Assembly (NCBI RefSeq): GCF_020622345.1 | Contig: NZ_JACNMO010000014.1 | Coordinates: forward strand, 1-64,000 | Source: Roseobacter weihaiensis | GTDB lineage: Bacteria > Pseudomonadota > Alphaproteobacteria > Rhodobacterales > Rhodobacteraceae | DNA length: 64,000 nucleotides | Direction of reading: 5' to 3' | Shown here: positions 44,154-52,346 of the stretch, piece after piece | Numbering within the stretch: the first letter of the stretch is position 1 | Layout of the letters: every line of letters starts with the position of its first letter | The notes under the pieces: generated by a model | Told to the model about the DNA's origin: nothing | Databases searched by the model: none | What the model saw: the letters and a program-made list of their open reading frames with translations, nothing else | Program-made: the position numbers and the translations under genes

Positions 44154-45158
44154 ATGGTTTTTGATCTTGCGTTCATCTGGGCTGGGCTGATTGCCTTTGC
44201 CGTACTCACCTATGTGGTCCTTGATGGGTTCGATCTGGGGATCGGGATCCTTTTCCCCTTCGGCAAATCCGAGCAGGATCGGGATTTGATGATGAACTCA
44301 GTGGCGCCCGTTTGGGATGGGAACGAAACATGGCTCGTCTTGGGCGGTGGCGGTCTCTTTGCGGTCTTCCCTCTGGCCTATGCGATTGTCATGCCTGCGC
44401 TTTACATGCCCATAACGCTCATGCTGCTGGCGCTGGTCTTTCGGGGCGTATCATTCGAGTATCGCTGGCGCACGACCCGCTGGAAGGGCATATGGGATGC
44501 GGCCTTCTTCGGCGGTTCCTTTATCGCAGCACTCTGCCAAGGCCTTGCGCTGGGAGCCCTGGTGCAGGGGATCGAGGTGGACGGCCGCGCCTATGCCGGT
44601 GGTTGGTTTGACTGGCTGACGCCTTTTTCCGTGCTGACAGGGTTCGGTGTCGTGATTGGCTATGCCCTTCTGGGTGCCACGTGGCTGGTCCTGAAAACCG
44701 AAGATGACATCCAGGTCCAGATGCGGGGCTACGCATGGTGGCTTGGTGCTGCGACCCTGTGTGTCATCGGGCTCATCAGCATTGTGACCCCGTTCCAGGA
44801 TCCGGTGTATTTCGACCGTTGGTTCAACCTTCCCGGCAGCCTCTGGTCCATGAGTGTGCCGCTGGTGATGGTGGGGCTGGTCTGGTCGTTCTTCACGGGG
44901 TTGAATGACCAAAGCGATCTGCGCCCCTTCCTGTCGGCGCTCGGTTTTTTCGTGGTGAGTTTTGTCGGGATCGGCATCAGCTTTTACCCGATGATGGTCC
45001 CACCGTCTCTGACGATCTGGGAAGCAGCCGCGCCCGACAGCAGTTTGGCGTTTGCCCTGGTCGGTGCGGTGGTGCTGATCCCGATCATCCTTGGCTACAC
45101 GGGTTATGCCTATTGGGTCTTCCGCGGAAAAGTGGATCCAGCCGGGGGGTATCACTGA
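44154..45158 (+). CDS. cydB: cytochrome bd-type ubiquinol oxidase subunit II
   Basis: A 334-residue membrane subunit with about eight to nine helices. The N-terminus FAVLTYVVLDGFDLGIGILF and the segment VAPVWDGNETWLVLGGGGLF near residue 50 are diagnostic for CydB/CioB. VFRGVSFEYRWR near 97 and LGYTGYAYWVFRGKV near the end also match. It completes the oxidase with subunit I. Its stop overlaps the start of the small DUF2474-like gene (TGATG), showing translational coupling. Confidence 0.95.
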   Translation: MVFDLAFIWAGLIAFAVLTYVVLDGFDLGIGILFPFGKSEQDRDLMMNSVAPVWDGNETWLVLGGGGLFAVFPLAYAIVMPALYMPITLMLLALVFRGVSFEYRWRTTRWKGIWDAAFFGGSFIAALCQGLALGALVQGIEVDGRAYAGGWFDWLTPFSVLTGFGVVIGYALLGATWLVLKTEDDIQVQMRGYAWWLGAATLCVIGLISIVTPFQDPVYFDRWFNLPGSLWSMSVPLVMVGLVWSFFTGLNDQSDLRPFLSALGFFVVSFVGIGISFYPMMVPPSLTIWEAAAPDSSLAFALVGAVVLIPIILGYTGYAYWVFRGKVDPAGGYH

Positions 45159-45268
45159 TGACCCAGGACCGCAGCACCGCAAAGAGATGGCTTTGGTTCA
45201 TCGGTCTCTGGCTGGCCAGCGTCACCACACTCGCCCTCGTCGCATTTCTAATCAAGCTTACTCTCTAG
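45158..45268 (+). CDS. small DUF2474-like bd-oxidase-associated membrane protein
   Basis: A 36-residue single-helix protein (MTQDRSTAKRWLWFIGLWLA then a hydrophobic stretch to IKLTL). Its size, position directly after cydB, start overlapping the cydB stop, and the RWLWFIGLW motif match the DUF2474 proteins encoded with CIO-type oxidases, thought to act as CydX-like third subunits. Too small to be picked up by usual length cutoffs. Confidence 0.8.
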   Translation: MTQDRSTAKRWLWFIGLWLASVTTLALVAFLIKLTL

Positions 45269-45281
45269 AAAGGAAAACACC

Positions 45282-45713
45282 ATGAAACGTGCTCTACCTG
45301 GCCTTTGTGCCGCCCTCACGCTTGCAACCACCGCCGCAGCAGAGGAGACGCCGGATCTCGTGACGGTCCTCACCTCAGCCGAGCCGCAAACCCAACTGAT
45401 GAGCATGGTTCTGACCATGCAGTCCATCCAGCAGGGGGCCAGCGCGCATATTCTGCTATGTGGTCCAGCCGGCGATCTGGCGCTGAAGGACGCGCCGGCG
45501 TCGGCGACCGCACCCCAGAAGCCTCGCGACATGAGTCCGCAAGGCTTGATGCAAAGCATCATGGAGACCGGCGCGTCCGTCGAAGTCTGCGCTATCTATC
45601 TTCCGAATAAGGGGGTGGGTGCTGACGCTTTGCTCGACGGTGTGACGCCCGCGCAACCTCCGGCAATGGCCGCGCGCCTGCTCGCTCCGAACGCGCGCAT
45701 TATGTCTTTCTGA
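45282..45713 (+). CDS. exported DsrE/DsrF-like protein
   Basis: A 143-residue protein with a signal peptide (residues 1-20, TAAAEE cleavage region). The mature part has the DsrE-like alpha/beta fold: TVLTSAEPQTQLMSMVL, then ILLCGPAGDLALKD with Cys60, and SVEVCAIYLPNKG with a second Cys. DsrE-type proteins carry sulfane sulfur on a conserved Cys; an exported version next to sulfur transport and bd-oxidase genes suggests periplasmic sulfur transfer. It starts 13 nt after the small subunit gene, last in the cyd operon. Confidence 0.8.
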   Translation: MKRALPGLCAALTLATTAAAEETPDLVTVLTSAEPQTQLMSMVLTMQSIQQGASAHILLCGPAGDLALKDAPASATAPQKPRDMSPQGLMQSIMETGASVEVCAIYLPNKGVGADALLDGVTPAQPPAMAARLLAPNARIMSF

Positions 45714-45931
45714 GATGGCACCGCACGCGATCTTGAACCTCCTGATAAAGATATTTTTTGCCTTGACGCAGGACGCTTGTAGATTCATCGAGGCACGGAC
45801 CTTGTCGGTTACCACCGGTCGTCGGGCCTCTCGCTCGACGACCGGAACACGCTTCAGAAAAAGGTATTTTGCCGCTTGTCCGTCAGATCTCTCAGGCTTT
45901 GCGCTGGAAGAGAATTCAAGACAGGGCCGCT

Positions 45932-46432
45932 CTAAATCGGGGCGAAGACGACCCCAAACCCGCACGCGCAAAGGGCCAGTGTACTCAGCGGGGCCCGTGC
46001 GGCAATCAATCCGTATGAGATGAGGCTCGACCCCACAGCCATACGCACAAACGCAATCAGCGCCATCTCCGGCGCCTGAAGCAGACGGATCAAATCAGGG
46101 TTGGCGATCATCCCAAGGGGGATCACGTAAAGCCCCACCCCCAGCGCCATTGCCGTGATCGCGACGCGGAGCCAATTCTCTTGCATCATCCCTGAGGAGA
46201 TGAAAACGGCACCGCAGACAGGCGGGGTGATTGTCGACAAAAGCGCGTACCAAAACACGAACAAATGCGCCTGCAAAGGCTCTAGCCCCAACTTAATGAG
46301 CGCAGGACCAGCCACCGAGACGCAAATGACATAGGCCACCGTTGCGGGCATCTCCATCCCCAGCACCAGACATGCCAGTGCGGTCGGCAGCCGCGCAGGC
46401 CAAAGCATGCCGCCCGCACCGGACAAGATCAA
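45932..46432 (-). pseudogene. TRAP transporter (TAXI-type fused permease) C-terminal fragment
   Basis: About 166 residues match the C-terminal part of the large fused TRAP permeases that work with TAXI receptors: GMEMPATVAYVICVSVAGPA, LIKLGLEPLQAHLFVFWYAL and STITPPVCGAVFISSGMMQE, then further membrane helices. An intact protein has about 600-850 residues. The sense frame fades upstream of 46440 where the ureohydrolase gene ends, so the 5' portion is missing. No receptor gene is present. It is a relic. Confidence 0.8.
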
Positions 46433-46491
46433 AGAGGTGATCTTTACCCGAGTGAAAATGGCCGATGTTCTTCAAGCCCGTGGCTTCTTCG

Positions 46492-47520
46492 TCACGACTT
46501 TATGGCTTCAGCGAGAATGCACATCATCTCGAACATCAGCGAGATGCCAAGCCATGCCGTGCCGCCCACTGGGTCAAAGGGCGGTGCCACTTCGACCAGA
46601 TCAGCGCCGACAAGGTTCAGACCCGCCATCGCACGAATGAGCTGCTGTGATTGATAGCTGTTTGGTCCCCCGATTTCCGGCGTTCCTGTACCGGGCGCGA
46701 ACGCCGGATCGACAAAATCAATGTCAAAGCTGCAATAGCTTGGCTGCGTTCCCAGAATATCGCGCGCCTCGGCCATGACGTCCTCGACGCCGCGATCAAA
46801 AAGCTCTTCGATGCGAATGATCCGAACACCTTGTGACAGTCCCCATGCGATGTCGTCGGTATTGTATGCCGTGCCCCTTATGCCAATCTGAACAAAGCGT
46901 TTGGGGTCCACTAGCCCCTCTTCGATGGCACGGCGGAACGGCGTCCCGTGGGTGAACCTGTGCCCGGCGAAGTAAGTGTCAAAAAGATCTGTGTGGCTGT
47001 CGAACTGGAGAAGACCCAAGGGCGCGTCGGCCCCCAGCGCCCTGAGGATCGGCAAGGTGATCAGGTGATCTCCCCCTGCTGTCATGGGCGTGATCGCGCG
47101 CGCCTTGAGGTCCGAATAAAACGCAGTGATCCGATTGAGGTTGTCGTGAATATCCACCGGGTTTGGCGCCACATCGCCCAAATCGGCACAATTGACGGTG
47201 GTGAAGGGGTTGACGCCGGTGACCGGATTGAGCGCCCGGATCATCGTGGAATGGTCACGCAACTGCCGCGGGCCATGGCGCGCACCCGGACGGTTCGTTG
47301 TGCCGCCATCCCAGGGGACGCCGACCAGCCCCAACTGTACCTCGGCGTATCTTGGATGATCCGGCGTCAGAGCCGGCAGACGCATGAATGTCGGAACCCC
47401 CGCGAAGCGGGCCAATTCCATTGCCGATACCGGCTGAAAAAAAGCGTTTTCCCGTGGTGTCATATTGCGAGATGCCCTTTTCGTTTCTTGGCTGGATAGC
47501 TGCGCTGGCGTGGGCCTCAT
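46492..47520 (-). CDS. ureohydrolase (agmatinase/guanidinobutyrase-like)
   Basis: A 342-residue arginase-family enzyme that hydrolyses a guanidino compound to urea and an amine. All manganese ligands are present: H152 in GGDHLITLP, D174, H176 and D178 in FDSHTDLFD, and D266 and D268 in FDIDFVDPAFAPGTGTPEIG. The GVPWDGGTTNRPGARHGPRQ segment near residue 67 is typical of agmatinase/guanidinobutyrase/guanidinopropionase members. The start at 47520 overlaps the permease stop (TGATG). It is the last intact gene of the polyamine-type ABC operon, so its substrate is probably what that transporter imports. Confidence 0.9.
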   Translation of the reverse strand: MRPTPAQLSSQETKRASRNMTPRENAFFQPVSAMELARFAGVPTFMRLPALTPDHPRYAEVQLGLVGVPWDGGTTNRPGARHGPRQLRDHSTMIRALNPVTGVNPFTTVNCADLGDVAPNPVDIHDNLNRITAFYSDLKARAITPMTAGGDHLITLPILRALGADAPLGLLQFDSHTDLFDTYFAGHRFTHGTPFRRAIEEGLVDPKRFVQIGIRGTAYNTDDIAWGLSQGVRIIRIEELFDRGVEDVMAEARDILGTQPSYCSFDIDFVDPAFAPGTGTPEIGGPNSYQSQQLIRAMAGLNLVGADLVEVAPPFDPVGGTAWLGISLMFEMMCILAEAIKS

Positions 47521-48335
47521 CAAGTCTTCTTGCGGCGACGGTTGCCCATTGCCAAGATAAGGGCGCGTGTCAGGATGACCATGACGACGATACAAATCAG
47601 CACGACCGAGACCGCCGCGATGGCCGGATCGATATTGTCGCGCAGCCCCATCCACATCAATCGCGGGAGGGTGACAACATTAACCGAGGTGATGAAGATC
47701 GTGACACCGATCTCCTCCCATGACAGCACGAAGCTGAGAAAAAATGCCGTCAGAACACCAAAACGGATGTTGGGCAGCAGCACGGAGTTGATGCGGCGCG
47801 CGAGCCCAGCCCCCATGGCACGTGCAGCAAGGTCGATGCGTCTGTCCACCTGCGCCAGGGATACACTGATCAGAACGACCGCAAAGGGGACGACCATAAC
47901 TGTGTGCGCCAGAACGACACCGAGCCAGCTGTCATAGCCAATCAGTGCATTGAGCTTTCCGGCGGAGACGAGGAAAAAATAAAGCGTCAAGGCGGACACA
48001 ACGGGTGGGGCCACCATCGGCAAAAGAGCCAGACCGATCAACAGCCCCGCAAATCGCGGGCGCAGCATCCAGATCCCAAGGCTGAACGCCAAGGCCAGCG
48101 CCGTCGCCAGAAGCCCGGAGAACAGGGCAATCTGCACTGAGAGCACTGTGGCCTCCCACCATTGGGGTGTCTCAACCAGTGTCTTGTAATGCCGGAGGGA
48201 CAACGCGCCGTCCGGCAATGACAAAAACCGTTTCGGCGTAAAGGATACCGGGATAACCGCGATCAGCGGCATCAGCAGAAATAGCCCCACAAAGGCCGCG
48301 CCGATAACGGCAATATGGCTCAGACGCTGGGTCAT
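47520..48335 (-). CDS. ABC permease, polyamine type (PotC-like)
   Basis: A 271-residue inner-membrane permease with six helices. The coupling loop RAMGAGLARRINSVLLPNIR near residue 175 and FFLSFVLSWEEIGVTIFITS are typical of PotC-like permeases. The C-terminus is basic (GNRRRKKT). It overlaps the PotB-like permease by four bases and the ureohydrolase by one. The substrate is probably a polyamine, guanidino compound or related cation. Confidence 0.9.
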   Translation of the reverse strand: MTQRLSHIAVIGAAFVGLFLLMPLIAVIPVSFTPKRFLSLPDGALSLRHYKTLVETPQWWEATVLSVQIALFSGLLATALALAFSLGIWMLRPRFAGLLIGLALLPMVAPPVVSALTLYFFLVSAGKLNALIGYDSWLGVVLAHTVMVVPFAVVLISVSLAQVDRRIDLAARAMGAGLARRINSVLLPNIRFGVLTAFFLSFVLSWEEIGVTIFITSVNVVTLPRLMWMGLRDNIDPAIAAVSVVLICIVVMVILTRALILAMGNRRRKKT

Positions 48336-49153
48336 CGATCCGTCCGCGGCGCGATGCTTTTGAGGAGCGCGACGAGAAACATGCCGACGCCTGTCATCAG
48401 CAGGACACTGATCGCGGCAGCCAGCCCCCAGTTCGGACTTTGGAATATCCGCAGGTAGATCAGCTCCGCCAACATGACGCTACGCCCCCCTCCCAGAATG
48501 GCGGGGGTCACGAAAAAGCCCAGCGCAAAGACAAATACGATGAGGGCCGCACCGATGATGCCGGGACCGGTCATAGGCACGAAAACCTGCCAGAACACGC
48601 GGGAGCGCCGCGCGCCCATCCCCCGCGCGGCCAGAAGCGCCCGTTCGTCAACATTGCGCATGGCGGCAGCCAGCGGAAAGACTGCGAAGGGGATCAGGAA
48701 ATGCGCCATGCCGACAATGACGCCGAACTCGTTGCGCACCAGCGTCAGCGGCGCGCTGATAATGCCGATGGCCTGTAGCCACTCGTTGATGAGACCACGG
48801 TTCGACAGGAGGGCAAGCCAGCCAAAGGCGCGGGTGAGCACCGAGATCCAGAAAGGGATCAGGATGCACAGCTCAACGAGCAACCTCTGAATCGGCGTGC
48901 CGCGCACCCAGACCAGCGCTATGACATAGGCCGCCACAACCGACACCAGCGTCACCGCCAGGCAAATCCGCAGCGTACGCAACACCACGGAATGGACCAG
49001 CGGATCGCTGAGCGCGGAGTGATACTGCGTCAGGCCCGGCTCGGGCAATGTGACGCTCCAACCGACAATGCCCAGAAACGGCAGGAAATAGCAGACCCCC
49101 AGAAAAAGGAGCAAGGGCCCGATCAGGAGGCTGGTTCGGAGAGCGTAGGACAT
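48332..49153 (-). CDS. ABC permease, polyamine type (PotB-like)
   Basis: A permease of about 273 residues with six helices. The coupling loop is ARGMGARRSRVFWQVFVPMT near residue 180, and LIGPLLLFLGVCYFLPFLGIVGWSV forms the first helix. The ATG at 49153 is chosen so that it starts after the binding-protein gene; an in-frame ATG at 49195 would overlap that gene by four bases and is possible. The 38-nt gap before it is GC-rich with only short inverted repeats. Confidence 0.9.
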   Translation of the reverse strand: MSYALRTSLLIGPLLLFLGVCYFLPFLGIVGWSVTLPEPGLTQYHSALSDPLVHSVVLRTLRICLAVTLVSVVAAYVIALVWVRGTPIQRLLVELCILIPFWISVLTRAFGWLALLSNRGLINEWLQAIGIISAPLTLVRNEFGVIVGMAHFLIPFAVFPLAAAMRNVDERALLAARGMGARRSRVFWQVFVPMTGPGIIGAALIVFVFALGFFVTPAILGGGRSVMLAELIYLRIFQSPNWGLAAAISVLLMTGVGMFLVALLKSIAPRTDR

Positions 49154-49191
49154 CGGGATTATGCCCCGGGGCCGACCCCAGGGCCGGGTCT

Positions 49192-50307
49192 TCAAGCCGA
49201 CGCGATGCCGAGATAGGCATCAAGGGCGGCACCGTAGTTTTCCTCGTACCAAGCTATATCTAGCGGTATCTGCTTGCCAAAGTTCGCCGGATCGACGGGG
49301 TTGAAGCGTTTGAGCTCGTCGGGCACGAGGGCGTCCGCTGCCGGGTTGCCGGGCCCCTGCGCCATAAGCTCGAACATCACCAGCTGCTTTTCCGGAGCCT
49401 GCGCTTCGGCGATGAATTTCATGGCGGCGTCCTTGCCGCCGGGATTGTCTTTCAGCACGGCCATCGACCCCGGCGAGAGAAGCCCGTCATCCCAGATGAA
49501 TTTGATATCACCCTCGGAATCCTCCTCGAGGATCTTGGCGCGGGTGGACCAGATCAGCGCCATCGAGGCATCTCCGTTCAACAGCAAGGACTGGCTTTCT
49601 GCCCCGCCGCCCCAGAAGGCCACGATGTTTTCCTTGAAGCCGGCAAGTTTCGCGTGCGCGCGCTCCAGATCGAGCGGATAGAGATCGTCGCGCGCAACGC
49701 CGTCCGCCAGCAGCAGCGCTTCCCACATGCCAACACCCCATTTATACATCGCGCGTTTGCCGGGGAATGCCTCGACGTCGAAAAAGTCGGCAATTCCGGA
49801 GGGCGGGGTGTCGCCGAATTGCGTACTGTCATAAGCAAGGACATAGGAGAAGAAATATGTCGATGCGGCATACTCCCATCCGAAGCCCTCGCGGGTTTTC
49901 GCGGGATCGACAACGGTATAGTCAATGGGCTCCATCAGTCCCTGCTTGCCGAGCGCCTGCGCCGAAAACGGGTCGGCGTCTACAATATCCCAACTCGGGC
50001 TGCCGCTTTCGGCCTGCGCCTGGATGGCCCCTTCGGTCGGGCCGGAGCCGTCCTGCTTGACAGTGATACCTGTGGCCGCTTTGAAAGGCGCACCGAACGC
50101 AGTGTCATAGGCGGTCATGGCGTCGCCGCCCCAGTTCACGAAAACCAGTTGCCCATCGGCCGCCAGCACCGGTGTACCCTGCGTTGCCAGCGCCGTGGTG
50201 CCCAGAAAACCAGCGGCCAGCTGGGTGAACTGTCTGCGCGAGATATGGCCCGCGCGTGCCTTGTTCGCCAGAATTTCGATGACGTCTTTTTCAAAAGGTG
50301 TCTTCAT
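49192..50307 (-). CDS. ABC extracellular solute-binding protein, polyamine (PotD-like) type
   Basis: A 371-residue periplasmic receptor. The N-terminus carries a twin-arginine-type signal (SRRQFTQLAAGFLG, residues 23-36), so it is probably exported folded by Tat. The mature start LVFVNWGGDAMTAYDTAFGA and VDADPFSAQALGKQG are PotD-like, and DIVDADP and WGVGMWEALLLADG belong to the ligand cleft. The ATG at 50307 follows GGAGAG. It is followed by two permeases and preceded by the damaged ATPase gene. The ligand is likely a cationic amine or guanidino compound. Confidence 0.9.
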   Translation of the reverse strand: MKTPFEKDVIEILANKARAGHISRRQFTQLAAGFLGTTALATQGTPVLAADGQLVFVNWGGDAMTAYDTAFGAPFKAATGITVKQDGSGPTEGAIQAQAESGSPSWDIVDADPFSAQALGKQGLMEPIDYTVVDPAKTREGFGWEYAASTYFFSYVLAYDSTQFGDTPPSGIADFFDVEAFPGKRAMYKWGVGMWEALLLADGVARDDLYPLDLERAHAKLAGFKENIVAFWGGGAESQSLLLNGDASMALIWSTRAKILEEDSEGDIKFIWDDGLLSPGSMAVLKDNPGGKDAAMKFIAEAQAPEKQLVMFELMAQGPGNPAADALVPDELKRFNPVDPANFGKQIPLDIAWYEENYGAALDAYLGIASA

Positions 50308-50368
50308 GTGATCTCTCCATTGGTTTGTCTGAATGCCGGTTTTCCGGTCTGTTCTTTCTGTTTGTTCT

Positions 50369-51442
50369 TTAAAGAAAAACACCGCGTTCCTCCGGCCATG
50401 TCACCCAGAGCGACGCGTTGTCCGTGATGTGTCCCGAAACCTGCGCCGTCGCCACATTCAGGGTTAATGCCTGCCCTCCGGGGGTTTCGAGCAGCAGTTG
50501 AGTTTCTGCGCCCATGTAGATGTGATCGACAACACGCGCCTGAATGGCGTTTCCCGCAGCGGGCTTTTCTCTCGCGATCCGCATATGTTCGGGCCGGATT
50601 GCCAGTTTTCCTCCGGGCGCGCCCGCCGTTGCCGCCACACGCAGAAGACTCGCCTCGAACCGGGCTGTGACATGGCCGCCGTCTTGCCGTGCGTCCAGCA
50701 CGGGCAGGATGTTGATGTCTCCCAGAAACTCCGCAACGAACTGGTTGCGCGGGTGTTCATAGACATCCCGGGGGGTGGCAACTTGCTGAAGCCGCCCGGA
50801 TTCAAAAATCGCGATCCTGCTGGACAAGGCGAGAGCTTCGGTCTGATCATGGGTGACGAACACAAAGGTCGTGCCGGTTTCGCGGTGCAAACGGCGCATT
50901 TCGTCCTGCATCTGCCCGCGCAGGTTCCGGTCGAGCGCTGAAAAAGGTTCGTCCAAAAGCAGCACCGGCGGCGCGTAGGCAAGCGCCCGTGCCAGGGCCA
51001 CGCGTTGTTGCTGACCGCCCGAGAGCGCTGCTGGACGCTTGTGCCCGTGCCCCTCCAGCCCCACCATTTCGATCATCTGGGCCACGCGCTGCTTGATGTC
51101 TGCGCCTGAGCGGCGCTGCACCTTCAAGGGGAAGGCGATGTTCTGCGCAACAGTCATGTGGGGAAACAGCGCATAGCCCTGAAACATCATGCCAAATCCA
51201 CGCGTCTCCGCGGGTTGGCCGGTGACATCGCGGCCGTCCAGAAACAAGCGCCCTGCGCTCACGGGCTCAAATCCACCGAGGATCATCAACAAAGTGGTTT
51301 TCCCCGATCCTGACGGACCCAGCAGGGTCACGAATTAACCGCGTCCAATTGTCAGCGAAATGTCCGAAAGGGCCACGAAGCTGCCAAAGGATTTGCCAAC
51401 ACCTTCTGCTCGTATTTCCGCAGCGCGGCCACTGCTTGTCAT
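50369..51442 (-). pseudogene. ABC ATPase, PotA-like, with an in-frame nonsense codon
   Basis: The gene should start at the ATG at 51442 and read MTSSGRAAEIRAEGVGKSFG, but codon 36 is TAA (51335-51337), where the family has Glu in the G-E-F-V-T-L-L-G sequence before Walker A. The rest is intact: GPSGSGKTT, signature LSGGQQQRVALARAL, Walker B VLLLDEPFSALDRNLR, switch His in VTHDQTEALAL and a TOBE domain with AIRPEHMRI. A GTG two codons after the stop (51331) could restart translation and give about 320 residues that keep all nucleotide-binding motifs but lose the first strands and the A-loop. It is either a broken gene or one rescued by reinitiation. Confidence 0.85.
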
Positions 51443-51503
51443 CACGTTGTCCCGAGTCAAAGCGTTCATACTCAGGTACGATAGGGTGAGAGGACGGGCC
51501 GCG

Positions 51504-52346
51504 TCACCCATCGCCGCCCAAGTCCGACCATATGCGTTCTGCCATCGCCTTTATTTTCAGCGCTTCTGTCCAGCGGTCGGACAATTCCCGCCCGTCGGCC
51601 CCTGTCATGGCATATTCCGGCGGTCCCAATTCGCAAAGAAATACCAGATCGCCTGCGTCGTTGCGGGCGCGCCAATCTGCGAGCCCCTCTTTCCAGAGGC
51701 TCTGAAACAGGGCCACCCACTTGGCGTGCTGTGGAAAGTCGATCTGCACCTGGATTTGCTGGCGGCTTGCCACGCGGCCCTGAAAACTGTCCGCGCGCGC
51801 GAAACACCGCGCCAGCAATTGCCGTTCCCAAGCGGCCAGGGGGAGCTTGAATTCGCGGTCAACGATGTAATGTGACAGGTCGGCGGCAAGGCGCATCTCC
51901 GGGATGGCGTCCAGCAGAGAGACGGTCGAGAACAGGTCGTTGGTGATGCAGTTGCGGTGGGTTTCGAAATGCACCGGGATGCCAACCTCATCCGACATCT
52001 CGATCCAGCGGCGGATCACCGGGATGGCCCCCGCAACCGTCAGCGGAAAAACCTGCCCCACGACATTGACGTAGGGTGCGCCGAAATCCTGCGCCATCTT
52101 CAGCGTGTCGCGCAAGCTTTCGACAGTGGGGGGGAAGGCCACGATCAGAGGCGTCAACCCTTCCCGTTGCAGATGCGGGCGCACAGCATGGGCCATCTCA
52201 ATATCCGCCGCACCAAGATCGATTGCGAGCCCGGCGTAGCCGGCATCAGCGACCATGCCGGCAATTCTGTCCAGTGCGAGCAGCTCACCCGACGCGTCAT
52301 GCGGCTGCATGGACCATAGCGATTGAAAGACCCTCAGGCGCTTCAC
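51504..52346 (-). CDS. sugar phosphate isomerase/epimerase-like TIM-barrel protein
   Basis: A 280-residue protein of the AP-endonuclease-2/xylose-isomerase-like TIM-barrel superfamily. Metal-ligand candidates follow the barrel strands: FETHRNCITNDL near residue 130, AADLSHYIVDREF near 155, and a QIQVQIDFP segment and CELGPPEYAM later. The family includes epimerases, isomerases and some lyases or dehydratases, so the reaction is unknown. It overlaps the desaturase-like gene by four bases and precedes the ABC genes, which ties it to metabolism of the imported compound. Confidence 0.82.
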   Translation of the reverse strand: MKRLRVFQSLWSMQPHDASGELLALDRIAGMVADAGYAGLAIDLGAADIEMAHAVRPHLQREGLTPLIVAFPPTVESLRDTLKMAQDFGAPYVNVVGQVFPLTVAGAIPVIRRWIEMSDEVGIPVHFETHRNCITNDLFSTVSLLDAIPEMRLAADLSHYIVDREFKLPLAAWERQLLARCFARADSFQGRVASRQQIQVQIDFPQHAKWVALFQSLWKEGLADWRARNDAGDLVFLCELGPPEYAMTGADGRELSDRWTEALKIKAMAERIWSDLGGDG

